Source: Panaeolus papilionaceus (lineage: Eukaryota > Basidiomycota > Agaricomycetes > Agaricales). Taken from it: 64,000 nucleotides of DNA. Below are positions 46,501 through 58,134 of this stretch, piece by piece. Numbering within the stretch: position 1 is the stretch's first letter; every line of letters starts with the position of its first letter. The position numbers and the translations under genes are program-made. Location of the stretch: assembly GCA_015501605.1 (NCBI GenBank), contig JADNRZ010000040.1, forward strand, positions 1 to 64,000, given 5' to 3'. A model generated the notes under the pieces. The model made no database searches. It was given only the letters and a program-made list of their open reading frames with translations, and had not been told where the DNA came from.

Positions 46501-47629
46501 AACTGGTTTTGCACCGTTCTTTTTGAATACCAGTCGCATGCCACGAACCATGATTTGGGATAATGCATCCGAAAAGGAGTATCCCTCAGTTCGAAGCTTT
46601 GCTCTTCAAAAGAAGCTAGCGTTAATCGCAGCTCATGATAGCATTATAGCTGCTCGAGTCAAACAGACTCGCGCTGCCAATCGCAAACGTCAAATTGAAC
46701 CGTTTGTTGAAGAAGACTTAGTGTATGTGTCTACCCAGAACATCACATTCCCGAAAGGATTAGCGCGCAAGCTGATTCCCAAGTACATGGGTCCCTATCA
46801 AATTACGAAAGACTTCAAAAATCATTCATTTCGAATTGAATTACCCTCGTCGTTGAAGCAACGTGGTGTGCATGATGTATTTCATGCTTCCTTACTTCGA
46901 GTACACCTACCCAACGATGATCGTTTGTTTCCGGGTCACACGGATGAACAAATATCCCTACCAGGGATGAATGGTGGCGAATGGGCTGTAGAGCGAATAC
47001 TATCGCACTCAGGAGCAGGCCTTGATTCGACATTCGAGATCAAATGGAAAGCCGGGGATATTACCTGGATGCCATACCATCAGATCGCAGACCTACCTGC
47101 GCTGAAAGATTACCTTGAATTGGTTGGTTCAAAGGACATTACATCTTTAACTAGAGGTACGGGCCAAGCACCTAAAACGGATCCCCAGATCCATCTCGGA
47201 TCCATTCGAATGGAGTGTCCTGTACTTAAACGGCGTCCCAAATCACCTTCATACAACCCACCACCTTCGACCTCACATACCAGTATGGATCAATGGGATC
47301 AGAACCAATGGCCTCAGCTACCCGAACGCATCCTCGAGCCTAATGTGGTTCAAACTTTCCCTCATCCCTATATTCGTCGCATCAGTGATCTTTATTTTGA
47401 ACTCGACGACCCGTACACTGAACCGAGGACACGACAACTTGTCACTGCAGGTACCTTCGAGAGGGCCTTTGCACACAACCTGCGAAAGCGGACCGACGCT
47501 ACGCGCAGCATTCACCGAGGCCTTACTGTCCGCATCCTGGCACCTTCTGCTCTCATCTCTGCGGCAGTGGATATCCTTTCCGCCCTGTATACTCAGACAA
47601 AGAACCAGAGTCCAGACGAAGCTAAGTAA
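40557..47629 (+). mobile_element. Ty3/gypsy LTR retrotransposon, 5' truncated, with nested solo LTR
   Basis: Contains the end of gag and a full pol. The frame upstream of the zinc knuckle is open only to about 40540 and no gag capsid region precedes it, so the 5' part is missing. I could not identify flanking LTRs of its own. The nested LTR at 45834-46383 has an independent 4-bp duplication. Confidence 0.75.
40557..47629 (+). pseudogene. Gag-Pol polyprotein (zinc knuckle, PR, RT, RNase H, IN, chromo-like)
   Basis: In order: a basic SR-rich segment and CCHC knuckle CFKCGETGHMSRNC (40824), aspartic protease ALIDSGSFGD (42950), RT with VVDLRERNK and catalytic VYLDDIVIYSD (43917), RNase H (WMITDGCATG at about 44370 to VVADALSR), integrase zinc domain ending CETCITC (45420) and integrase core with IGVDFVGPL, IISDRDVLF and DGSTER. 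A TAA at 45471-45473 interrupts the usual KPYGLL motif at its Tyr. The core then continues in the same frame until the LTR inserted at 45834 and resumes in frame at 46388 once that 550-bp LTR plus its 4-bp duplication are discounted. A chromo-like segment (FEIKWKAGDITWMP) lies near 47030. Apart from the missing 5' end these are the only lesions seen, so inactivation was recent. Confidence 0.85.
45834..46383 (-). mobile_element. Solo LTR, 550 bp, nested in gypsy integrase
   Basis: Starts TGATGTGCGCG and ends GAGCTCATCA with a 4-bp duplication ACGT on both sides (45830-45833 and 46384-46387). Its minus strand matches the LTR at 30743-31073, sharing TTTGAAACGCTTCGGCGCTT-like sequence and GTAACGCGCACATCA at the end. 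It separates the catalytic Glu of integrase from the rest of the protein. Confidence 0.8.
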
Positions 47630-47776
47630 GGGCATGTGCACACGACACAGGAAGAACGTGGGGACAATGAAAATCACATGGCAAACATTTGCGGTATTTC
47701 TTGGCGCAATTTCAGCAGGGGACAAAACCCGAAGCCTTAAAGGCCTCGGAATCACCATCTTCGAGCACATCCCGAT

Positions 47777-48274
47777 ATGAAGACCGCGCCTACTTCCCTC
47801 TTGGTTGGATATGATGTCATTGCCCAAATCTTCAATCTCGGCTCACCTACCTTCCAACTCGCATACTGGGATCCACAGGCACAGAAAGTCCAAATTTATG
47901 GGGAATCACCCACGATTGAGATGTTTCACATCACACTCGCTCGATGTGGTCATACCGATACCAACGCCGCAGAAACACTACACAGTCTTCAGGCCTACAT
48001 TACTCGTGATGTGCTTCAAAAGCAAGAATGGCGAGATCGGAAGAAGCAACGTTCGGCAAGCAATTTAACTGGCGCCCAAAAATTCAAACACGAACTCCAA
48101 TCCATGGACGCCACCACCACGCTTACCAATGCCTGTGCTAATCGCAACCGAAAGTGCAAAAACAAGAAGAACACTCAAGCCTCCGGAAGCAAGTCTTCTC
48201 GCGATGATACTATGGATGCCGAGGGAGAGGTGGATACTGGTTCCGGTGACGCTGGTGGCAGCGCTACGGCTTAA
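47777..48274 (+). CDS. Hypothetical 165-aa protein downstream of gypsy pol
   Basis: The frame opens with ATG 147 bp after the pol stop. It has an ordered N-terminal half (LVGYDVIAQIFNLG, FQLAYWDPQAQKVQIYG) and a charged C-terminus with basic clusters (WRDRKKQR, RNRKCKNKK) that could be nuclear signals. It could be an extra retrotransposon ORF, a 3' exon of pol, or an unrelated gene. I do not recognise it. Confidence 0.4.
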   Translation: MKTAPTSLLVGYDVIAQIFNLGSPTFQLAYWDPQAQKVQIYGESPTIEMFHITLARCGHTDTNAAETLHSLQAYITRDVLQKQEWRDRKKQRSASNLTGAQKFKHELQSMDATTTLTNACANRNRKCKNKKNTQASGSKSSRDDTMDAEGEVDTGSGDAGGSATA

Positions 48275-48728
48275 ATGCCTCATTCCATCATCATGTCGTG
48301 TTCATTCATCTATACCCCATGTTCGTCATTTTAGTCCAACTCACGCACACTCCTTATCATTTCCCATTTGGTGTCGTTCGCTCTCATCTATCGCTATCCT
48401 GTCCATTCATTTGCCTTTGTTTTGATATCGCTTACATCAACCGCTCTTTCTACATTTTCGATATCACGTTCATTCACTTATCTTTTATTATTGACCTTGT
48501 TCCTTTCATCCACAAGCTCAGGAGGGCGCATGTAACATTCGTACCTCGGCAGTCCCTGCTCTCTGCCTCGGCTCCACATCTTAACACTCCGCCATCGCTA
48601 CCTCCATCATATACCCTTGATGCTCTTTATCTCTACTCACCCTATCCACTCCTTAGCTCATCTTTCAACCGCAGCTCTCATATCCCCATAGGACTCGTAT
48701 CGCATTAGATAAGGTACCTTCGTAGTAT
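48275..48728 (+). repeat. TC-rich sequence before the first fold-back element
   Basis: The plus strand is pyrimidine-rich, similar in composition to the other TC-rich repeats. No gene is visible. Confidence 0.5.
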
Positions 48729-49039
48729 AAATACTCAGGTAGGGAAGTTACAATGTAGCGACTTTGTTGATCCATGGACTAGCTACAACATAATGACTGA
48801 GTGTGATCCATGGACCGCCATGGATTTCCTACATTTTGGGTAACTACACTAAATAGTTATTTCATTAGATAGAATATAAGTGAATTAATTATTACTAGTA
48901 GGTGGGCGGGTTGGGTAGGGTGGATTTCCGAGTGAGCGGTGGGTGAGCTGGAATGGGTGGATTGGTAGTTTTCCAAGGGAATGGGAGGGGGGTAGCGGGT
49001 AGGTTGGGGTGGGTGGGTAGTAGTGGATTGGGGTGGATT

Positions 49040-49730
49040 GGGAGATTTCCGCGGAAATGGGGGGAGGTTGGAGGGTGGTTTGGGGTGAGTTTATTGTAGT
49101 GGATTAGGTTGGATTAGATGAATTTACAAGGGAATGGGCAGGTAGGGATGGGGGGATTTTTATATTTCCGCGGAAATGGGCAAATTTAGGAATTTTTCAA
49201 TGCATGGATTTTTGAATTTCCGCGGAAATGGGTGAATTTGATAAATGGATTTGTTGAATTTCCGCGGAAATGGGGGAATTTAGAGATTTTTAAATGCATG
49301 GATTTTTTGAATTTCCGCGGAAATGGGTGAATTTGGACATTTTCAATACATGGATTTTGGATTTCCGCGGAAATGGGGAATTTTGAAAATGGTGGATTCT
49401 TGAATTTCCGCGGAAACAGGTAAATTTGGAGATTTTCAAATGCATGGATTTGTTAATTTCCGCGGAAATGGAGGTTTTTAAATACATGGATTTTTGAATT
49501 TCCACGGAAATGGTGATTCAATTTTGTAGATTTCCGCGGAAATGGGGAATTTGGAAATGGTGGATTCTTGAATTTCCGCGGAAATGGGTGAATTTGGAGA
49601 TTTTCAAATGATTGGATTTGTGAATTTCCACGGAAATGGTGGACTTGTTAATTCGTGAGCAAAGGTTCCGCGGTATTGGAAATTCATTCCAATATTGAAA
49701 TGAGTCAATTGTTGAACTTCCGCGGAAATG
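49040..49730. repeat. Array of 12-bp palindromes TTTCCGCGGAAA in element 1
   Basis: About ten perfect copies plus variants with CCACGG are spaced 40-60 bp apart, typically embedded as GAATTTCCGCGGAAATGGG. The spacers are A/T-rich and related to one another. Confidence 0.8.
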
Positions 49731-50381
49731 GTGGATTTTCTGTGGAATTGGGTGGATGCCATTCATAGATTTCCGCAGAAGAGGTGGATATTAACAAACT
49801 ATAACCCAAGGGTGTTGCAAACATTGTCAGCAAATAAGCAGAAGTAATTAACTCCTGCAGGTTGGGAAATAAGTTTCCAATTAAATTCTGACCTGGTACC
49901 ATGTACCCGCGGGTAGTCTTTACAAAATGAATCCAAAATCATCCAAAACGAGCAACATTTGGCAGAGATACTAATATTTCAAGCATTTTCTGCTTGATTT
50001 TACACCGTTTCAGGCGCTCTTGGACCTGTTTTGAAGTCCGCAGGTACACCAGCTTTCATTCATGACCCGGTACCATGTACCTGCAGGTATTCCGCCTGAA
50101 ACAAGTCCCAAATCATTCAAAACGGCTGTCATTTAGCTAAGATATCCATGTTTTGAGGATATTATGCTCAATTCTGCACCGTTTTGGGCGCTCCGGGGCT
50201 TGTTTTGAAGCCCGCGGGAACACCAGAATACAACCGGAAACATATCAGACCATTTACTTCATCCACCCCCAGGTGGAAAAGCAATATTGATTGAGGAAAA
50301 GGCAGAAATCATCATACCTGCAGGCAACAAGGTGTATTAAAGTATGTTTTCCCACGGGTAGCCCACATTTCATCAAACAAC

Positions 50382-50557
50382 ACCCTATCTAACTCTGGCA
50401 TAAATTAGATGTAACTCCCTCAGTTCTGCATTATTTCGAGTGATATTGGGCTTGTTATGAGCGGATTATCTATGGCTACAATATGGTATGTATATTCAGG
50501 TGTTTAGAGAATGATAGCAGTTGATCTTTGCGATATCTCCTCTTTTACAGGTACCCC
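50382..50557. other. Inverted spacer of element 1
   Basis: This 176-bp segment is the reverse complement of 54716-54891, while the adjacent left arm is in the same orientation in both elements. Confidence 0.85.
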
Positions 50558-50843
50558 TCTCAGCCCTACATCATAGATAAGGATATTTCTGGCAATTGGA
50601 AAACTACCAATCCACCCATTCCAGCTCACCCGCCGCTCACTCGGAAATCCACCCTACCCAACCCGCCCACCTACTAGTAATAATTAATTCACTTATATTC
50701 TATCTAATGAAATAACTATTTAGTGTAGTTACCCAAAATGTAGGAAATCCATGGCGGTCCATGGATCACACTCAGTCATTATGTTGTAGCTAGTCCATGG
50801 ATCAACAAAGTCACTACATTGTAATTACCTTATATCAAATACT

Positions 50844-53021
50844 CGAGTATTTCTACCTAGCTACCCCAGTGAAAATTCAGTACTTTAACTGTCTGTTCTT
50901 TCCTCTAAGCTTACTGTGTGCCGTCTCGTGTCCCGTTGTCGTAAACACACCACAACAGGTCCCAGCCGTCACACAACCGCCAACGAGCTCACATTGATGG
51001 TGACGAAGGAAGGTCTAGCTCATCAAAAAAATTGGTTTGTTTGTTTGGTGCACGGTAAAACCCGCACCGGTTTGCGATCAGTGCACACCCTCAATGTCGA
51101 CATTCTCACTCTGCCCACGCCTCACTCCTGAAAGAGAAAACCTTTTATTTCAAACTACTTGTCCAGCGTGAGGCGTCACCAAAACCCTTACCGATCCTTG
51201 CTTCATCCTTAATTCATAAAACAGCAGGTATTGTCATTCACCTTCCTCCAAATCGACAAGACATGCCCTCATAATTACTTTAAATGAGCAAACCATGGCA
51301 TAGAGCGGACTCATGCTCACCCTCACCCCCACTCTTATCAGACACCGTGAATCGATAACCTCTAACATCGCACCGAAGCAAGTCAGTACCCTCCACCTTC
51401 AACCTACCCTGAGCTCACATTCACATTTCATCGTTCTCATTTATGTACGTAGCGGAACCCAAATACCACTACATGCGCAAACAGACGCACAACCCGACCC
51501 TCCACATTAGAATTCTAAGTCACATCCATCCCCAGCGGAATGTCATGGGGTTGGACCCTCATAAGTGGGTACCCAAGACGCATAGATGGAATCTCGGAGG
51601 TTGTTTTATGGACGAGCGATTCTCGGGGCTCGGGGTCGATCCAGGGTATTCAGATACCATTCCGTATTTGCATCAACAGACTGGGGCGGTTAGAGCTTGA
51701 GTTATCGATGTCACGGTTTAACATTATAAGCCAATCCCAACTCTCCTCTGCCCTAGCCCAGTCCCCCCCACAAAAAAAAGGAGTGGCACCATCTTCTTCA
51801 CCGTAACTAACCACATGGGTTCACTGGGGCGCCGAAGTTATCACCAGGCTCTAAAAGGCAGGAAAGATGGCCTACTTGATCTGCACCACGCTCAGGCTCA
51901 ATAACGAGGAAAGGAGGGACGTGAGGGCAGATTTTAAGTGGCATAGCAGCGTCTGGGGGCGTTGAGTGTTGAGTATTAGGTTGGTTGGGGTGACATATGG
52001 TATATAATTGGTTCAAATAGAATTCCTAGTCGCAGTTGATTATCATCTGCCAGTAAAGGGATATCAATCTCAATATGGAGGTAACGCAACAGCCTTACAC
52101 AGCTAACGGTAGCTTCATGTTAGACTTGGGGCGTAGTTTCATTTTAAATTGGGTCTTCTCAAGTGCGATGAGATGAAGTGAAGCGACATGGGCTACCCCA
52201 CGCCTACCCCAATAAAGGACACTCAATCTGAGGTAACGTCTACTGGGTTGTTCTACGATGCATACTCGCCCCTGGAGTACCACAGACTGACAGAGAGACC
52301 GCTTGCCTACCATGTCCTAGAATGCGCAAACACCAAAGCCGATTTTCACGATGTCGGCATTTAGCGTGGTTTCTCCTCTGAGAGGGTGCCTGTGGCTTGA
52401 AACAATAATTTAAATTGGTAAGCACCAAGTGAAATTCGTAAAGCGCATGAAAGAAACCTCTATGGAAAGAATTAAAGTATGCACACAGTACTGAATTCTG
52501 TAAAAGGGAAAGGAACCAGGCAGCGTCCTGAACCCACGATCCATTTACGCTCTTCCTGCCGCCTGCCCCAGTCCCCCGCATTCTGAGTTTAGTAATTTCC
52601 CTGCGCACATGGCTGCACTGCACTGCGATCACCTCACAGCGTCGTGTTGTTCAGTTTGAACAATGAACATCAGACACAGTAGGGTCGAGCAGAACCCGTT
52701 GATGATGGGAGGGGGAGGTGACGAAATGCATCGAGTGGAATGGGAGAAGGAAAGAGAATACAGGAGGAGCACTACCCCACAAAATTGACATGGGGGTATC
52801 AACCTGGGTCAGAAGGTACCTGTAAAGTGCTGAAGTGATGGGTAACGCCCACAATCTCGATATTTTCTTTCGATCACCTAACATCTAACATTTAGCTACC
52901 TTCACTCACTCAGGCTATTATTTTGCAAAATTGGTAATAATACCAAAGGTAGTACTGAGACTACAGCTGACTATGGAAAGTGAAGGGAGAGGGATCGAGG
53001 TATTAACCGTGGTTGGGTCGA
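50844..53021. other. Mosaic of duplicated fragments between the two fold-back elements
   Basis: 50975-51090 is a TC-repeat head block, 51765-51965 matches the GTPase 3'-flank block at 12725 and 25670, and 52200-52660 matches the GTPase 5'-flank region 15190-15520. No intact gene was found. Confidence 0.6.
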
Positions 53022-53028
53022 GGCTGGA
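53022..53028. repeat. Target site duplication of element 2 (left)
   Basis: GGCTGGA here and at 56579-56585. Confidence 0.75.
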
Positions 53029-53337
53029 CAGGTAGGGAAGTTACAATGTAGCGACTTTGTTGGTCCGTGGACTAGCTACAACGTAATGACTGAGTGTGAT
53101 CCATGGATCGCCATGGATTTCCTACATTTTGGGTAACTACACTAAATAGTTATTTCATTAGATAGAATATAAGTGAATTAATTATTACTAGTAGGTGGGC
53201 GGGTTGGGTAGGGTGGATTTCCGAGTGAGCGGCGGGTGAGCTGGAATGGGTGGATTGGTAGTTTTCCAAGGGAATGGGAGGGGGGTAGCGGGTAGGTTGG
53301 GGTGGGTGGGTAGTAGTGGATTGGGGTGGATTGGGAG

Positions 53338-54062
53338 ATTTCCGCGGAAATGGGGGGAGGTTGGGGGGTGGTTTGGGGTGAGTTTATTGTAGTGGATTAG
53401 GTTGGATTAGATGAATTTACAAGGGAATGGGCAGGTAGGGATGGGGGGATTTTTATATTTCCGCGGAAATGGTGATCCAAAATTGCCCATTTCCGCGGAA
53501 ATGGGCAAATTTAGGAATTTTTCAATGCATGGATTTTTGAATTTCCGCGGAAATGGGTGAATTTGATAAATGGATTTGTTGAATTTCCGCGGAAATGGGC
53601 AAATTTAGACATTTTAAATACATGGATTTTTTGAATTTCCGCGGAAATGGGTGAATTTGGACATTTTCAATACATGGATTTTGGATTTCCGCGGGAATGG
53701 GGAATTTTGAAAATGGTAGATTCTTGAATTTCCGCGGAAACGGGTGAATTTGGAGATTTTCAAATGCATGGATTTGTTAATTTCCGCGGAAATGGGTGAA
53801 TTTGGAAGTTTTTAAATACATGGATTTTTGAATTTCCGCGGAAATGGTGATTCAATTTTGTAGATTTCCGCGGAAATGGGGAATTTGGAAATGGTGGATT
53901 CTTGAATTTCCGCGGAAATGGGTGAATTTGGAGATTTTCAAATGAGTGGATTTGTGAATTTCCGCGGAAATGGTGGACTTGTTAATTTGTGAGCAAAGGT
54001 TCCGCGGTATCGGAAATTCATTCCAATATTGAAATGAGTCAATTGTTGAACTTCCGCGGAAA
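53338..54062. repeat. TTTCCGCGGAAA palindrome array, left arm
   Basis: About twelve perfect 12-bp palindromes plus variants (such as CTTCCGCGGAAA and TTTCCGCGGGAA) lie 30-60 bp apart, with one larger gap of about 120 bp near the outer end. The mirror array is at 55545-56269. Confidence 0.85.
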
Positions 54063-54715
54063 TGGTGGATTTTCTGTGGAATTGGGTGGATGCCATTCAT
54101 AGATTTCCGCAGAAGAGGTGGATATTAACAAACTATAACCCAAGGGTGTTGCAAACATTGTCAGCAAATAAGCAGAAGTAATTAACTCCTGCAGGTTGGG
54201 AAATAAGTTTCCAATTAAATTCTGACCCAGTACCATGTACCCGCGGGTAGTCTTTACAAAATGAATCCAAAATCATCCAAAACAAGCAACATTTGGCAGA
54301 GATACTAATATTTCAAGCATTTTCTGCTTGATTTTACACCGTTTCAGGCGCTCTTGGACCTGTTTTGAAGTCCGCGGGTACACCAGCTTTCATTCATGAC
54401 CCGGTACCATGTACCCGCTGGTATTCCGCCCGAAACAAGTCCCAAATCATTCAAAACGGCTGTCATTTAGCTAAGATATCCATGTTTTGAGGATATTATG
54501 CTCAATTCTGCACCGTTTTGGGCGCTCCGGGGCTTGTTTTGAAGCCCGCGGGAACACCAGAATACAACCGGAAACATATCAGACCATTTACTTCATCCAC
54601 CCCCAGGTGGAAAAGCAATATTGATTGAGGAAAAGGCAGAAATCATCATACCTGCAGGCAACAAGGTGTATTAAAGTATGTTTTCCCGCGGGTAGCCCAC
54701 ATTTCATCAAACAAC

Positions 54716-54891
54716 GGGGTACCTGTAAAAGAGGAGATATCGCAAAGATCAACTGCTATCATTCTCTGAACACCTGAATATACATACCATATTGTAGCCA
54801 TAGATAATCCGCTCATAACAAGCCCAATATCACTCAAAATAATGCAGAACTGAGGGAGTTACATCTAATTTATGCCAGAGTTAGATAGGGT
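54716..54891. other. Spacer between the arms of element 2
   Basis: Unique 176-bp segment starting GGGGTACC and ending AGATAGGGT. No gene is visible. Confidence 0.8.
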
Positions 54892-55544
54892 GTTGTTTGA
54901 TGAAATGTGGGCTACCCGCGGGAAAACATACTTTAATACACCTTGTTGCCTGCAGGTATGATGATTTCTGCCTTTTCCTCAATCAATATTGCTTTTCCAC
55001 CTGGGGGTGGATGAAGTAAATGGTCTGATATGTTTCCGGTTGTATTCTGGTGTTCCCGCGGGCTTCAAAACAAGCCCCGGAGCGCCCAAAACGGTGCAGA
55101 ATTGAGCATAATATCCTCAAAACATGGATATCTTAGCTAAATGACAGCCGTTTTGAATGATTTGGGACTTGTTTCGGGCGGAATACCAGCGGGTACATGG
55201 TACCGGGTCATGAATGAAAGCTGGTGTACCCGCGGACTTCAAAACAGGTCCAAGAGCGCCTGAAACGGTGTAAAATCAAGCAGAAAATGCTTGAAATATT
55301 AGTATCTCTGCCAAATGTTGCTTGTTTTGGATGATTTTGGATTCATTTTGTAAAGACTACCCGCGGGTACATGGTACTGGGTCAGAATTTAATTGGAAAC
55401 TTATTTCCCAACCTGCAGGAGTTAATTACTTCTGCTTATTTGCTGACAATGTTTGCAACACCCTTGGGTTATAGTTTGTTAATATCCACCTCTTCTGCGG
55501 AAATCTATGAATGGCATCCACCCAATTCCACAGAAAATCCACCA

Positions 55545-56269
55545 TTTCCGCGGAAGTTCAACAATTGACTCATTTCAATATTGGAATGAATTTCCGATAC
55601 CGCGGAACCTTTGCTCACAAATTAACAAGTCCACCATTTCCGCGGAAATTCACAAATCCACTCATTTGAAAATCTCCAAATTCACCCATTTCCGCGGAAA
55701 TTCAAGAATCCACCATTTCCAAATTCCCCATTTCCGCGGAAATCTACAAAATTGAATCACCATTTCCGCGGAAATTCAAAAATCCATGTATTTAAAAACT
55801 TCCAAATTCACCCATTTCCGCGGAAATTAACAAATCCATGCATTTGAAAATCTCCAAATTCACCCGTTTCCGCGGAAATTCAAGAATCTACCATTTTCAA
55901 AATTCCCCATTCCCGCGGAAATCCAAAATCCATGTATTGAAAATGTCCAAATTCACCCATTTCCGCGGAAATTCAAAAAATCCATGTATTTAAAATGTCT
56001 AAATTTGCCCATTTCCGCGGAAATTCAACAAATCCATTTATCAAATTCACCCATTTCCGCGGAAATTCAAAAATCCATGCATTGAAAAATTCCTAAATTT
56101 GCCCATTTCCGCGGAAATGGGCAATTTTGGATCACCATTTCCGCGGAAATATAAAAATCCCCCCATCCCTACCTGCCCATTCCCTTGTAAATTCATCTAA
56201 TCCAACCTAATCCACTACAATAAACTCACCCCAAACCACCCCCCAACCTCCCCCCATTTCCGCGGAAAT
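55545..56269. repeat. TTTCCGCGGAAA palindrome array, right arm
   Basis: Mirror image of 53338-54062. Confidence 0.85.
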
Positions 56270-56585
56270 CTCCCAATCCACCCCAATCCACTACTACCCA
56301 CCCACCCCAACCTACCCGCTACCCCCCTCCCATTCCCTTGGAAAACTACCAATCCACCCATTCCAGCTCACCCGCCGCTCACTCGGAAATCCACCCTACC
56401 CAACCCGCCCACCTACTAGTAATAATTAATTCACTTATATTCTATCTAATGAAATAACTATTTAGTGTAGTTACCCAAAATGTAGGAAATCCATGGCGAT
56501 CCATGGATCACACTCAGTCATTACGTTGTAGCTAGTCCGCGGACCAACAAAGTCGCTACATTGTAATTACCTTATATCGGCTGGA

Positions 56586-56884
56586 GTGGGTGATGGTCGA
56601 AGAATCGTGACAAGTACTGTAAGTAGCTTGGGCGGAAACGATGGGACACATCGTTTGACGTCACAGAAAATGAGGTATGTAAGCGCAAGGTTCGTAACCT
56701 GCAATCTATGTCAGGTGTAGCTATCGATACTATTTATACACCAATAATACATAAGTATAAATTTCCAAATTGACACTGATGCGAGCCATGTGCTCACAAC
56801 TGCCACGTCAGCTGCGATTGTCGTTTGCAGACTTGCTCTTCACCATAACAACATTCGTAATATTGGAGATCTAGAAGTAGCAAG
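56586..56884. other. 5' flank of GTPase copy E
   Basis: Unique sequence between the fold-back element and the start codon. ACACCAATAATACATAAGTATAAATTTCC around 56740-56765 is AT-rich and might hold a weak TATA element. Confidence 0.4.
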
Positions 56885-58134
56885 ATGAGTACTGAGACTG
56901 AGATTTCGACAGATTCGTACAAAAGACTCGTAATCACTGGTCCAATTACGGTGAAACGGGTCACAGATGTACTTTCCGGGCGCCGCTTCGTCTTCCTGTA
57001 AGTCCTCATTTTATTACTTTCATCTTTTTCAATTTTCAATACAAGCTCTTTTGGTTTATTTAAATTAGGCTACTTGGACCCACGGGTGCAGGTAAAAGCA
57101 CTGTAGGCTTTTCATCTCCCACTCTCAATTACTTGTCGCTCACTCGCGCAGTTTATTCAATCACTTGCACCCAAGGGTTCGCTTGACATAGCTGGCCATC
57201 AACTTGAGGGGTTCACGCAACCTGTATCTCTCTACCATATCGAGAATCTGTTTTCTGCTTCTAAAAGGGCCCTTTACCTGGTCGACGTACCCGGCTTTGG
57301 TGACACCAAAATATCCGAGATGCGCATTGTAACCATGATCAAAGAATGGAAAGAACGCACTGGGTAATTACTGATGTCCACCACGGTTTCGAACACACTT
57401 ACTAATGACTGTTACGCAGTGCAACAAACTTGGGCCGAATTTTCTACTTCGCGCCCATTAACTGTACCCGATTACCTGGAAGTCAGCGTAGGATGCTCAA
57501 CACGTTCCAATCCCTCACAGGCATAGATTCTGCGAAGAATATCATATTTGTAACCACAATGTGGGACATACTTTGGGGTGACAGTTCGACTATACGGGCA
57601 CATAGCAATTTCAAGCAGCTGGAGGATGAAATATGGCAGGTTTGGCGACTTTTCACTATTCATAGATAATACTCCACTTAAACTATTGATTAGGACTACA
57701 TAGAAGGCGGAAGCAAGCTTTGCAAGTTCGAGAACACGCTCACATCGTCACTGGATATCCTTGATCACGCATCTGGGGAGATGGATGCAAAATATTTTCA
57801 CATCGAAACAACACTCATTCAAGCACAAGATCTACGCGAGGTAGTCTTTGCGGCCAACCTTTATGAAGACCTGCAAGGCCGAATTAATACCCTGCATGTT
57901 CAAAGAAGAAATATGCCGGCAGATCTGGAGGACGCCATCGCTTGGGGTGATACTGAGCTCTCTTCAGTAGTTGCCCTGCAACTTGGAGAAGCCGAGAAAC
58001 TCCTCGCAATGTTCGAGCAGGAGCTGCAAACTTTTGGACTGCCATCTCCCCCCACAACGTCGGTGCAAACGAAGCAAGGCATCCTGACCCGAGTTCTGAA
58101 TTCGATAATCTGTTGTGGTCAAAAGTGTACATAG
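56885..58134 (+). CDS. P-loop GTPase (AIG1-like G domain), copy E, 339 aa
   Basis: Exons 56885-56997, 57069-57102, 57152-57363, 57420-57639 and 57694-58134 join in frame with GT-AG introns to 340 codons with stop. Exon 2 is the 34-nt P-loop exon (LLGPTGAGKST). Exon 3 has YLVDVPGFGDTKISE, and exon 4 has RLPGSQRR and TTMWDILWGD. The final exon is helical (AVVALQLGEAEKLLAMFEQEL-like, Leu/Glu-rich) and ends SIICCGQKCT with three cysteines, which might be lipidated, though that is speculative. Its nearest relative here is copy D. It lies between fold-back element 2 and the second duplication copy. Role unknown; GTP binding is inferred. Confidence 0.85.

Larger units (their letters stand above)
48736..50836. 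mobile_element. Fold-back DNA element 1, deleted in one arm
   Basis: Begins CAGGTAGGGAAGTTACAATG and ends CATTGTAATTACCTTATATC, flanked by AAATACT on both sides (48729-48735 and 50837-50843; the next base also matches if an 8-bp duplication is assumed). The left arm 48736-50381 is nearly identical to 53029-54715 of element 2. The spacer 50382-50557 is the reverse complement of the element 2 spacer. Then about 39 bp of unrelated filler leads to only the last 240 bp of the right arm. It encodes no protein I can support. Confidence 0.85.
53029..56578. mobile_element. Fold-back DNA element 2, 3.55-kb near-perfect palindrome
   Basis: The left arm 53029-54715 and right arm 54892-56578 are reverse complements of each other around 54803.5 with almost no mismatches. 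Only the 176-bp spacer is unique. The ends are CAGGTAGGG on the left and CCTTATATC on the right, with GGCTGGA duplicated on both sides. Each arm has, from outside in, a terminal repeat, a G-rich (or C-rich) subterminal part, the TTTCCGCGGAAA array, and an inner part with GTACCCGCGGGTA, CCCGCGGG and CCTGCAGG words. It codes for no recognisable protein. The termini match the KDZ right end at 10548-10717. Confidence 0.9.

Noticed and set aside
53338..54062. Regular short repeats that look CRISPR-like
   Set aside because: The repeats are perfect 12-bp palindromes with related, unequal spacers inside a eukaryotic fold-back transposon, and there are no cas genes.
53852..54236. Open frames of 65 and 82 codons repeated in both arms (also 55371-55755 and 49518-49902)
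   Set aside because: They are the same sequence read in mirrored arms, dominated by the palindrome repeats. Their recurrence follows from the inverted repeat, not from coding constraint.
48736..56578. Treating both fold-back elements as one composite transposon
   Set aside because: Each has its own distinct target duplication (AAATACT and GGCTGGA), so they inserted separately.
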